Shown: positions 1 to 5,793, counted from the first letter of the stretch. The stretch is DNA of 7,950 nucleotides from Candidatus Saccharimonadota bacterium (GCA_900555425.1 UNSM01000032.1:1-7950); one strand, 5' to 3'. The notes: generated from the sequence alone by a model not told the origin. Translations and numbers: made by a program.

Positions 1-335
1 ACGACTCTGAATGCCAATGTTCCGCCGTTTCTCGGAAGATGTGGCAGAAAATTAGGATTCACTTTGGTGACGATTGTTGTTGGTCTGTTCTTGGAGATTT
101 CTTGATATTTGTGTTTGATCGACGGCGTGAGATTAGGAATATCGTCAATATCCGCAACCAAAATGATGACCGGCTTATTTAAAGGTCGCTTCTTAACTTC
201 GTATAATGTCTCGACGGCTTTTTTTGAATTAGCTACGGCTAATATTCCGTAAATCGTATCAGTTTTAGCAATTATCAATTGCTCATTTTTAAGCGCGGAA
301 ATTACACTGTTGTCTAAAATATTCTTCACAATCAT
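1..335 (-). CDS. tsaC: Threonylcarbamoyl-AMP synthase (TsaC/Sua5/YrdC family), 3' end cut by window edge
   Basis: Family role: makes threonylcarbamoyl-AMP from threonine, bicarbonate and ATP, the first step of t6A37 modification of ANN-decoding tRNAs in the cytosol. Seen: 111 codons open from the ATG at 335 to the edge. Residues 24-30 read KTDTIYG, the family's nucleotide-binding signature (usually PTDTVYG). VKKRP at 47-51 supplies the K-x-R pair, followed by NKPVIILVAD. Around 83-89, NRPTTIV stands where WPGPLT is usual, and GGTLAFRVV at 103-111 matches the conserved TVAVRVP strand. GGGAAG lies about 9 bases upstream as a Shine-Dalgarno. The rplK terminator ends only about 16 bases before the ATG and I found no separate promoter, so expression may depend on terminator read-through. 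A YciO-like paralogue is the main alternative. The family call is fairly sure; the C-terminus cannot be judged. Confidence 0.82.
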   Translation of the reverse strand, partial: MIVKNILDNSVISALKNEQLIIAKTDTIYGILAVANSKKAVETLYEVKKRPLNKPVIILVADIDDIPNLTPSIKHKYQEISKNRPTTIVTKVNPNFLPHLPRNGGTLAFRV

Positions 336-350
336 TTATTACATCTTCCC

Positions 351-380
351 ATAAAATAACCCCGAGAAGTCCGGGGCTAT
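351..380 (-). terminator. Rho-independent terminator after rplK
   Basis: On the minus strand a GCCCCG / CGGGGT stem (arms 372-377 and 359-364, one G-U pair) encloses a 7-base loop and is followed by TATTTTAT. It sits 20 bases after the rplK stop and 16 bases before the tsaC ATG, so it probably ends or attenuates the ribosomal transcript before tsaC. Confidence 0.8.
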
Positions 381-399
381 TTGCTAAAAGTTCTGTAGA

Positions 400-825
400 T
401 TAGTCGACGACTTCAACGCCCATTGAGCGTGCTGATCCGGCGATAACTTTCATTGCGCCTTCGATGTCGATTGCGTTCAATTGGTCTTTTTTCGCTTCAG
501 CGATTTCTTGCAATTGTGCGCGAGTAATCTTACCGACCTTGTCTGAGTGTGGCTTGCCACTACCCTTTTGGATTCCAGCTTTTTCACGAATCATATCGTC
601 AACTGGCTGACCAAGTGAGTTCCAAGTAAATGTTCGGTCTTCGTAAACTTGAATGTGAACAATTACGTCCTTACCCATCATATCTTTTGTAGCGTCATTG
701 AATGGATTGATGAAATCCATCATGTTTAGTCCCCACTGACCAAGCGTTGATCCCACTGGAGGACCTGCTGTTGCTCGACCGGCTGGAATGCGTAATTTCA
801 AATTACCAATAATTTTCTTTGCCAT
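400..825 (-). CDS. rplK: 50S ribosomal protein L11
   Basis: L11 binds the GTPase-associated region of 23S rRNA at the stalk base and contacts translation factors. Seen: 141 aa, the normal length. The N-terminal domain has GPPVGSTLGQWG at 21-32. The C-terminal RNA-binding domain has AGIQKGSGKP, KVGKITRAQLQEIAE and the ending GSARSMGVEVVD, all close to the bacterial consensus. Odd: the third proline of the usual PPVGP is Ser26, and the usual FTFxTKTPPA segment reads FTWNSLGQPVDD, so the N-terminal domain face is divergent. AAGGAAG lies 5 bases before the ATG. It follows nusG in the usual order, but a promoter in the 66-base gap and a terminator after the stop suggest it can be a one-gene transcript. 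rplA is not next. Confidence 0.97.
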   Translation of the reverse strand: MAKKIIGNLKLRIPAGRATAGPPVGSTLGQWGLNMMDFINPFNDATKDMMGKDVIVHIQVYEDRTFTWNSLGQPVDDMIREKAGIQKGSGKPHSDKVGKITRAQLQEIAEAKKDQLNAIDIEGAMKVIAGSARSMGVEVVD

Positions 826-861
826 AGTTCTTCCTTATAGTTTGTAGTGCGTAACTCGAAT

Positions 862-890
862 ATTATATCGAAAAATGCTTAAAATTGCAA
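862..890 (-). promoter_or_regulatory. Sigma70-type promoter for rplK
   Basis: Reading the minus strand, TTGCAA (890-885), a 17-base spacer and TATAAT (867-862) form a near-consensus promoter immediately after the nusG stop codon. The -10 is 37 bases before the rplK ATG, leaving a leader of about 30 bases with the AAGGAAG ribosome site. Confidence 0.75.
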
Positions 891-891
891 G

Positions 892-1437
892 CTAAACTTT
901 TTTAACCTGCAGGGCGTCCAGCTCGACTGGAGTGTCACGACCAAACATACTGACCATAACCTTCAAAGTTCCCTTAGATGCGTCAATTTCGCTCACGGCG
1001 CCATCAAAGCCCTTGAACGGACCGTCGATAATTGAAACAACTTCGCCTTCTGAGAAGTCAATCTGATGCTTTGGCTCTTCAACGCCCATTCGCTTCTTAA
1101 TCTTCGCAATTTCTTTTTCAGAAACTGGAGTTGGCGTAGTATCGGCGCCCACAAATCCTGTAACGCCTGGCGTGTTGCGGATGATGTACCAAGTTTCGTC
1201 GGTCAATTTCATCTCAACCAAGACATAGCCCTGGAAGATCTTAGCTTCAACAATTTTACGCTTACCGTTGCGAATTTGAATTTGCTTTTCTTTTGGCACG
1301 ATAACGTCAAAAATCTTATCAGCCATATCGACGCCGTTAATTCGCTGGCGGATTGATTCAGCAACTTTTTCTTCATAGCCAGAATAGGTATGAATTGCAT
1401 ACCATTGCTTACTGTCGTCATATCGTTTTGAACTCAT
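892..1437 (-). CDS. nusG: Transcription termination/antitermination protein NusG
   Basis: NusG binds RNA polymerase through its NGN domain and links it to Rho or the ribosome through its KOW domain. Seen: 181 aa, normal length. The NGN domain occupies about 10-110: QWYAIHTYSGYEEKVAESI, then VPKEKQIQIRNGKRK, IFQGYVLVEM (usually FPGYVLV) and NTPGVTGFVG. A charged linker at 105-128 leads to the KOW domain, with SEGEVVSIIDGPFKGFDGAV at 129-148 and a typical ending. The start ATG has GAGGAGAG about 5 bases upstream and lies 10 bases after the secE stop, so the two genes are co-transcribed. Nothing looks broken. Confidence 0.97.
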   Translation of the reverse strand: MSSKRYDDSKQWYAIHTYSGYEEKVAESIRQRINGVDMADKIFDVIVPKEKQIQIRNGKRKIVEAKIFQGYVLVEMKLTDETWYIIRNTPGVTGFVGADTTPTPVSEKEIAKIKKRMGVEEPKHQIDFSEGEVVSIIDGPFKGFDGAVSEIDASKGTLKVMVSMFGRDTPVELDALQVKKV

Positions 1438-1447
1438 AATCTCTCCT

Positions 1448-1777
1448 CTATTTCAAAATTTGGTTAAAGCCCCAGTTGAATGCGGCGTCAAGTAATAAAA
1501 TCAGAACGACAAACACAAAGGTGAAGATAAGCACCGCCGCTGTCATTGCCCAAGTTGCTGAGCGGGTTGGCCAGCGAACTAGCTTCAACTCTTCCCAGGC
1601 GCCCTTAAAATATCCAATCAATCCACCTTTTTCGCCAGATTTTTTAGACGCTTTTGTGGTGATTTTGGTTGGTTTATTGATTTTTTTCGCTACAGCTTTT
1701 TCTTTTTTTGGCGCGTCGTCAGTAGCTTTAATGCGACGAACCGTAGTTTTACTGCTTGCCTTGCCTTTCTGTGCCAT
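1448..1777 (-). CDS. secE: Preprotein translocase subunit SecE
   Basis: SecE is the small membrane subunit of the SecYEG channel and clamps SecY. Seen from the ATG at 1777: 109 aa. A very basic, low-complexity N-terminal tail runs over about 1-50. The SecE signature follows at 55-71, YFKGAWEELKLVRWPTR, an amphipathic helix ending in the conserved W-P. A single hydrophobic segment spans about 76-98. An in-frame GTG at 1810 would add 11 residues, but it lies inside a hairpin and has no ribosome site, while the ATG at 1777 has GGGAG 5 bases upstream, so I chose 1777. The Lys/Ala-rich extension is longer than in single-span SecE of Firmicutes and may contact lipid or ribosome (inference). It is followed by nusG in the conserved order. 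Confidence 0.95.
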   Translation of the reverse strand: MAQKGKASSKTTVRRIKATDDAPKKEKAVAKKINKPTKITTKASKKSGEKGGLIGYFKGAWEELKLVRWPTRSATWAMTAAVLIFTFVFVVLILLLDAAFNWGFNQILK

Positions 1778-1781
1778 ATTT

Positions 1782-1787
1782 TCTCCC
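1782..1787 (-). promoter_or_regulatory. Ribosome binding site deciding the secE start
   Basis: GGGAGA on the minus strand, 4-5 bases before the ATG at 1777. It favours that ATG over the in-frame GTG at 1810, which has no comparable site. Confidence 0.7.
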
Positions 1788-1790
1788 AAT

Positions 1791-1815
1791 TTAAAAAGTC
1801 TGTTTTTCACAGACT
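1791..1815 (-). terminator. Hairpin with U-tract between the histidine kinase gene and secE
   Basis: A perfect 7-base stem, AGTCTGT / ACAGACT, with a 5-base GAAAA loop is followed on the minus strand by TTTTT. It has the form of a Rho-independent terminator for the upstream histidine kinase gene, but it ends only about 15 bases before the secE ATG. A TTGACA (1820-1815) touches the stem, and a TTGACT with TACTAT 15 bases on (1846-1820) lies just upstream. A regulatory or attenuator role for the secE-nusG transcript is therefore also possible. Confidence 0.6.
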
Positions 1816-1866
1816 GTCAATAGTAATTGTAATTCATCCAAGTCAAAAAAACAAGTTGACCGAATA

Positions 1867-3060
1867 TTATTTGTCATTATTTTTGAACTCTTTCAATTTG
1901 AACCCGAACGTCGAGCCGTGGTTTAATCGGCTTTCTACCTCAATTTTACAGCCCAATTTCTTCGCCAACTTAGCGGAAACGTATAGACCTAATCCCGTGC
2001 CTTTCGTCTCGCGAGTTCTATAATCTTCTGCGCGGTAAAACTTGTCGAAAATTTTTGCTATGTCGGCTTTGCTGATTCCAATTCCCGTGTCAATAACCTT
2101 GAAAATGATTTCGCCAGATTTATTTTTCTTGATTGATAAAGTGATGGAGCCTTTTTGTGTATATCGAATGGCGTTGGTGATGAAGTTTTGGAGAATTTCC
2201 TCCAGATATAGACGAGAAACCTTAACTACGCCAAGTCGTCCGCCGATATCCAAATTGAAAGCCAAACCTTTCTCGCTCGCCTGAGGTGAATATTCAGAAT
2301 TTATCTGAGCCGCCAATTCTGTCACGTCAATTATTTCCGTTTCATCGGCTACTCCTCGCTCGGCGCGCGATAGCGTACTGAGGTCGTTGATCATTCGCGC
2401 TAAGAATAAAATTTGCTTATGAGATTCGTCAATGGCTTCGGGGATTTTACTGGTCATTTTACGCTCGACCAGTAATTTGGCGTTACTCAGCGAACCTTCA
2501 GCAATAGCAATTGGCGTGCGTAATTCGTGACTAACTACGCTAATAAATTCATCGCGCTCCTCCTCGAGACTCTTCGTTTTCGTGATGTCGCGCAAAATAA
2601 GTACATATCCGTCCGGCGTCATCTTGTCGCCGCCCTGAACTGGCGCAAGCGTAACTTCCAGGCGAATATAATCGCCATCTTCGATTTTCATCAGAATGTC
2701 GTCGCGCTGGCGAATTGCGGAAGACTTGGTGAGTTCCTTAAAAATGTCAATCGGCTTTTTATCTGTCGTTTCAAGATTTAGGACTTGACTGATATGTTCG
2801 CCGTTAATTCCACTGTTCGTATCAATTAAATTAAGCGCCGCAGAATTGTATGTATTGATAATTCCGTGTTCGTCCGTACTGAGAATCGCGTCGGTAATAT
2901 TATTGATAAGCGTGATCATTCTTTGGTGTTCGCTGAGGCTTTTTTTATCATTTTTACAATCAGATTTATCGCTAATTTCCGACAATATTTTATGTAAAAC
3001 AATAGCTATAACACCTAAAACAACACTCAGAGTGATCAATAGAAAAATTAGCGCCCACAT
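1867..3060 (-). CDS. Membrane-anchored PAS-domain sensor histidine kinase (orphan)
   Basis: Autophosphorylating sensor kinase that passes phosphate to a response regulator. Seen: 397 aa. One hydrophobic span at 2-23 leaves almost nothing outside the membrane, so sensing is probably cytoplasmic or within the membrane. A PAS domain follows at about 45-160 (NNITDAILSTDEHGIINTYN, then GYVLILRDITKTKSLEEERD). HisKA: FISVVSHELRTPIAIAEG with phospho-acceptor His178. HATPase_c: N-box QNFITNAIRY (292-296), G1 DTGIGIS (324-330), F-box FDKFYR (338-343), G2 GTGLGLY (354-360). All catalytic boxes are intact, and the layout resembles PhoR/WalK-like kinases without a large sensor loop. No response regulator gene lies in the window, so its partner is unknown. 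The start has no Shine-Dalgarno but an extended -10 just upstream. Confidence 0.93.
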   Translation of the reverse strand: MWALIFLLITLSVVLGVIAIVLHKILSEISDKSDCKNDKKSLSEHQRMITLINNITDAILSTDEHGIINTYNSAALNLIDTNSGINGEHISQVLNLETTDKKPIDIFKELTKSSAIRQRDDILMKIEDGDYIRLEVTLAPVQGGDKMTPDGYVLILRDITKTKSLEEERDEFISVVSHELRTPIAIAEGSLSNAKLLVERKMTSKIPEAIDESHKQILFLARMINDLSTLSRAERGVADETEIIDVTELAAQINSEYSPQASEKGLAFNLDIGGRLGVVKVSRLYLEEILQNFITNAIRYTQKGSITLSIKKNKSGEIIFKVIDTGIGISKADIAKIFDKFYRAEDYRTRETKGTGLGLYVSAKLAKKLGCKIEVESRLNHGSTFGFKLKEFKNNDK

Positions 3061-3066
3061 AGCTAA

Positions 3067-3075
3067 AGTATAACA
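3067..3075 (-). promoter_or_regulatory. Extended -10 promoter, probably giving a leaderless histidine kinase mRNA
   Basis: The minus strand reads TGTTATACT (TG-n-TATACT) ending 6 bases before the ATG at 3060. Normal -10 to start-site spacing would place transcription initiation at or within a base or two of the ATG. There is no good -35 and no ribosome binding site. Confidence 0.55.
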
Positions 3076-3090
3076 TAAGCATATGCGTTT

Positions 3091-3783
3091 CTATATGTAT
3101 GGCGAATATTTTTTCAATTCATTTCGGTGCATTTTATAATGCGAGTCAAATTTGGCAACTTCGTCCCAGAATTTCGTCGAGTGATTCATATGCCTGGTGT
3201 GACATAATTCGTGGATAATTACGTAATCAATCAGCTCAAATGGCAAGTTCATCATCCCGATATTCAAGCTAATCGTTCCAGATGAAGAGCAGCTTCCCCA
3301 GCGACTTGATGAGTGTGTGATTTTACTCCGAGCAAAAGAAAAGCCGTGTTCTTTCGCTAAAAATGATAATCGCCTTGGTAAATATGACTTGGCTTCTTTT
3401 CTGAGCGCAACCAGAATTTTACTGCGGATAAGTTGTTGGTTTGCGGCCGATTCGACGGATTCCGCCTCGTTGATTTCTGCCAATATCTGCGTCCCGACGA
3501 TTTTTACACTCGAAGGTTTTATGGTCGTTTGTATCAACAAATGATGACTTTTGCCAATTTGCTGATTCTCCGTATAAGAAAGTTTTTCTCTGTATTGAGA
3601 AACTAATTCGCGGATTTGCTTCCGGGAGGTTTTAACCAATGCCTTCGCGGCTAACAGCGGCGCATATGGCGGCATTGTAATTTGTATTCGTCCGTCTGGC
3701 GCGATTTTCAAGCTAACAGTCTTCGCTAAGCTGCGTTTTTTAACGACAATTTCTCCGAATTCTTCGTCGGTAATAATTGCCAT
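3091..3783 (-). CDS. YgjP/WLM-type (DUF45, PF01863) zinc metallopeptidase
   Basis: Predicted zinc-dependent peptidase of the YgjP-like family, related to Wss1/SprT-type enzymes; substrate unknown. Seen: 230 aa, the usual size. Residues 13-40 carry the family's N-terminal beta strands (VVKKRSLAKTVSLKIAPDGR, then IQITMPPYAP). The centre has the typical SSRWGSCSSSGTISLN at 159-174. The active site is HELCHTRHMNHSTKFWDEV: His191, Glu192 and His195 form HExxH, and His201 in the NHSxxFW motif is the likely third zinc ligand. There is no signal peptide, so it is cytosolic. Its ATG is 2 bases after the stop of the upstream ATPase gene and lacks a clear ribosome site, which suggests translational coupling. 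Family assignment is strong; the biological role is not known. Confidence 0.9.
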   Translation of the reverse strand: MAIITDEEFGEIVVKKRSLAKTVSLKIAPDGRIQITMPPYAPLLAAKALVKTSRKQIRELVSQYREKLSYTENQQIGKSHHLLIQTTIKPSSVKIVGTQILAEINEAESVESAANQQLIRSKILVALRKEAKSYLPRRLSFLAKEHGFSFARSKITHSSSRWGSCSSSGTISLNIGMMNLPFELIDYVIIHELCHTRHMNHSTKFWDEVAKFDSHYKMHRNELKKYSPYI

Positions 3784-3785
3784 GG

Positions 3786-4328
3786 TTAACCTATGCTAAT
3801 GCGATTTCCGGCAATTGGGCGGCGTGGAGCTTCTGGGCGACTGGCACCAATTTGCTTAAGAACAGTGCGAGCCTGACTACTTAAGGTGTGACGACCGCTG
3901 ATCACGACGTAAGATTCGCTGCTGTGCGGCGCTGAGAATTGCTTCAATCGTCGCTCGAAAGATTCGTCATTTCCGCCGTAAGCCTTTATCCAGCGATGCT
4001 TGGCTGTGGCGGGATCGGTTTGCACCCAAACAAATAGGACTTTATATCCATATTCCCTGGCAAGGCGATTGATACGCATACGATTCGTGCGCTGATCCGT
4101 TGATCCATCCAAAATAACAGTTTGCTTAGTCTTCAAAAATTCTTCCAAAAGCGACAATGTTGCGTCAGAAATGGTTTTTGTATTGTCCGTAAAAACTTCA
4201 AATTGTCGAGAACTTACTACTGGAGAATTGAAAATCTTCGCAAATTCTACAGCAAATTGCGTCTTCCCTGAACCTGGCGCACCAACCATGGCGATAATAT
4301 GCGGAAGTGAAGGTGATAAAGGTTTCAT
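3786..4328 (-). CDS. P-loop ATPase, AAA_33/zeta-toxin/polynucleotide-kinase-like
   Basis: Probable small-molecule, nucleic-acid or protein kinase of the P-loop kinase superfamily; substrate unknown. Seen: 180 aa. Walker A GAPGSGKT at 16-23. A Walker B-like strand TVILDGS at 70-76 with Asp74. Arg-rich stretches RTNRMRINRLAREYG at 80-94 and DESFERRLKQF at 121-131 are likely lid arginines. VLFVWVQTDP at 98-107 is the strand before the lid. The tail from about 162 is Arg/Pro-rich (RPEAPRRPIAGNR) and probably disordered. The ATG at 4328 has no ribosome site but a consensus extended -10 8 bases upstream. The gene is coupled to the metallopeptidase downstream, so the two may act together. I see no antitoxin-like partner, so a zeta-type toxin role is not supported. 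Confidence 0.8.
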   Translation of the reverse strand: MKPLSPSLPHIIAMVGAPGSGKTQFAVEFAKIFNSPVVSSRQFEVFTDNTKTISDATLSLLEEFLKTKQTVILDGSTDQRTNRMRINRLAREYGYKVLFVWVQTDPATAKHRWIKAYGGNDESFERRLKQFSAPHSSESYVVISGRHTLSSQARTVLKQIGASRPEAPRRPIAGNRISIG

Positions 4329-4336
4329 ATTGAGAA

Positions 4337-4345
4337 ATTATAGCA
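4337..4345 (-). promoter_or_regulatory. Extended -10 promoter for the ATPase-metallopeptidase pair
   Basis: TGCTATAAT on the minus strand, a perfect extended -10, ends 8 bases before the ATG at 4328. The predicted start site is 0-2 bases from the ATG, which implies a leaderless or nearly leaderless message. The region 17 bases upstream is only a T-run, so the TG extension probably replaces the -35. Confidence 0.65.
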
Positions 4346-4355
4346 GATTTTTGAC

Positions 4356-4389
4356 TAATAAAAAAGATTCCCTTTCAAGCGAGAATCTT
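4356..4389 (-). terminator. Rho-independent terminator of tRNA-Trp
   Basis: The minus strand folds AAGATTCTC against GGGAATCTT (9 pairs, one T-G wobble) with an 8-base loop, then TTTTTTATT. The first base of the stem is the last A of the tRNA's encoded CCA, so terminator and tRNA 3' end abut. Confidence 0.8.
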
Positions 4390-4465
4390 GGCAGGAGTGG
4401 AGGGACTCGAACCCCCGACACCTGGTTTTGGAGACCAGTGCTCTAGCCACCTGAGCTACACTCCT
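4389..4465 (-). tRNA. trnW: tRNA-Trp (anticodon CCA)
   Basis: The minus strand gives a full cloverleaf. Acceptor AGGAGTG pairs with CACTCCT. The D arm is GCTC...GAGC. The anticodon arm is CTGGT-CTCCAAA-ACCAG with anticodon CCA. A GTGTC variable loop follows. The T arm is GGGGG-TTCGAGT-CCCTC with one G-U pair. Discriminator G73 and CCA are encoded, giving 77 bases including CCA. Since CCA reads only UGG, this agrees with UGA remaining a stop codon here. It is flanked by its own promoter and terminator. Confidence 0.96.
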
Positions 4466-4474
4466 ATAGCACTT

Positions 4475-4502
4475 ATTTTATCACGAATTAGCTTTGTCGC
4501 AA
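4475..4502 (-). promoter_or_regulatory. Promoter of tRNA-Trp
   Basis: The minus strand has TTGCGA (4502-4497), a 16-base spacer and TAAAAT (4480-4475) preceded by TGA, forming an extended -10. The -10 ends 9 bases before the tRNA 5' end, so little or no 5' leader is expected. It diverges from the glycosyltransferase promoter on the other strand. Confidence 0.6.
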
Positions 4503-4552
4503 ATGTTAAAATTGTGAAAAATAAAAACTCGTGAAAAAGATCCCAAAATCCC

Positions 4553-4581
4553 TTGAAAAAACATAAGCGTAGTTCTACAAT
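4553..4581 (+). promoter_or_regulatory. Promoter of the glucan operon
   Basis: TTGAAA (4553-4558), exactly 17 bases, then TACAAT (4576-4581). The expected start site is near 4588, only about 4 bases before the ATG at 4592. This argues that the in-frame TTG at 4553 is part of the -35 and not a start codon. Confidence 0.65.
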
Positions 4582-4591
4582 TAACTCAGAG

Positions 4592-5793
4592 ATGAAAATT
4601 TTAATGCTTGGGTGGGAACTTCCTCCGCACAATAGTGGCGGACTTGGCGTTGCTTGTATCAGATGTCGAAGGCGCTTGCCTCAGAAGGTGTTGATATCGA
4701 CTTTATCATTCCCTACACCGCCGAGCATCCTGGAATTGACTATATGAATATCTATTCAGCCACTCCTTTGCCGCCGAATTATCACGATTTGGGCGCGTAT
4801 AATAACGGTTCGGAGGAAGATCGTGAAAACGCTAGGGACGAATATGGTCTTTCGCCGATGCGTGCCGTACAGAGGCGTTATGGTAAATACGTTCGGAAGT
4901 TTGTGAAAAATCATCAGCCCGACGCGATTCACGCGCATGATTGGTTGACGATGGAAGCTGGAATAATTGCTAAGGAAATGACGGGCGCGCCGCTAATTGT
5001 GCACGTTCACGCGACGGAGTTTGACCGTTCTGGCGAGCAGTCAGGAAATCCTCTGGTTCACGAAATTGAGCAACAAGGCTTGTTGATGGCTGATCGGATA
5101 ATCGCCGTTAGTGAAATCACGAAGGAAATAATTGTTAAGAATTATCACATTCCGCCAGAGAAAATTGAGGTGGTTTATAACGCGATTGATTTGGCTGATT
5201 TGCCGCCACACGAGTACGACGCCAGCACTTACAGATATTTGGAGGAGCTGAAAAAGGACGGCTATACGGTTGTTGGCGCGTTGACGCGACTCACGGTTCA
5301 GAAGGGTTTGACGTATTTTGTGCGAGCTGCAGCGAAGGCGCTTGATAAATATGAGAAGATTGTTTTTGTTTTATCTGGAAATGGTGAGCAAAGAGATGAA
5401 CTGATTGAACTGGCGGCAGATTTAGGGATTAGCGATAAGATGATTTTTACGGGATTTGTGCGCGGAAAACAGTGGCGAGATATTTACTGTTTGATTGATG
5501 TTTTTGTGATGAGTTCGGTTTCTGAGCCATTTGGCTTGACTGCCTTGGAGGCGGCGCACCATGACACGGCGCTACTTATTAGTCGTCAATCCGGCGTCGG
5601 CGAGGTTCTGAATAATATTATGCGGTTTGATTATTGGGACGTGAATAAATTGGCGGATGAAATTGTTAATATCGCTGAATCACCTGCCTTACAGAAGTCT
5701 TTGAAGAAAAATGTTAAAAATGAGTACGCGAGAATTTCCTGGCAAGACGCCGCTAAAAAATGTCTGAAACTATACAAAGGAGCGCTGGCATGA
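4592..5793 (+). pseudogene. GT4 glycosyltransferase, glycogen/starch-synthase-like, with apparent 1-base deletion near 4657
   Basis: Predicted to transfer glucose from a nucleotide sugar to an alpha-glucan in the cytosol. Seen: ATG at 4592 starts MKILMLGWELPPHNSGGLGV, the synthase-type N-terminal Gly-loop. After Ala-Cys at about 4657 the reading must shift to continue as YQMSKALASEGVDIDFIIPY; restoring one T in TGTAT gives TGT-TAT and a single frame of about 400 aa. The rest is clean to 5793: HAHDWLTMEAG, IVHVHATEFDR, IIAVSEITKEII, VVYNAIDL, the donor-site LTRLTVQKG, and the E-x7-E motif in SEPFGLTALEAA (about Glu312 and Glu320 of the repaired protein). No slippery heptamer lies at the break, so programmed frameshifting is unlikely. 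A sequencing or assembly error seems likelier than true decay because the remaining 379 codons are intact. It overlaps the GH57 gene by ATGA. Confidence 0.88.
5778..5783 (+). promoter_or_regulatory. Ribosome binding site deciding the GH57 start
   Basis: AAGGAG, inside the 3' end of the glycosyltransferase gene, ends 6-7 bases before the ATG at 5790. It favours that ATG over the in-frame ATG at 5760, which lies deeper in the upstream gene. Confidence 0.7.

Noticed and set aside
1066..1421. Overlapping open frames within nusG on both strands
   Set aside because: They lack ribosome sites and recognisable domains and are shadows of the well-supported nusG frame.
1778..1810. GTG start at 1810 for SecE
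   Set aside because: It falls inside a hairpin without a ribosome site; the ATG at 1777 has GGGAG at proper spacing.
3782..3787. Palindrome GGTTAACC at the ATPase-peptidase boundary as an operator
   Set aside because: It is too short, and it lies within an operon-internal junction where it is explained by stop and start codon context.
4553..4591. Upstream TTG start extending the glycosyltransferase
   Set aside because: This TTG is the first part of a TTGAAA -35 element with a correctly spaced -10, and the added residues (basic and Ser/Thr-rich) do not belong to the family.
4652..4663. Programmed ribosomal frameshift in the glycosyltransferase
   Set aside because: No X-XXY-YYZ slippery heptamer is present at TGCTTGTATC, and I see no strong stem just downstream; a single-base deletion explains the break more simply.
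5760..5789. ATG at 5760 as GH57 start
   Set aside because: The ribosome site AAGGAG at 5778-5783 fits only the ATG at 5790, and the family's N-terminal strand begins right after it.
5788..5793. Alternative code with UGA as an amino acid
   Set aside because: UGA ends the glycosyltransferase right at the ATGA overlap, the tRNA-Trp anticodon is CCA, and no gene needs internal UGA.
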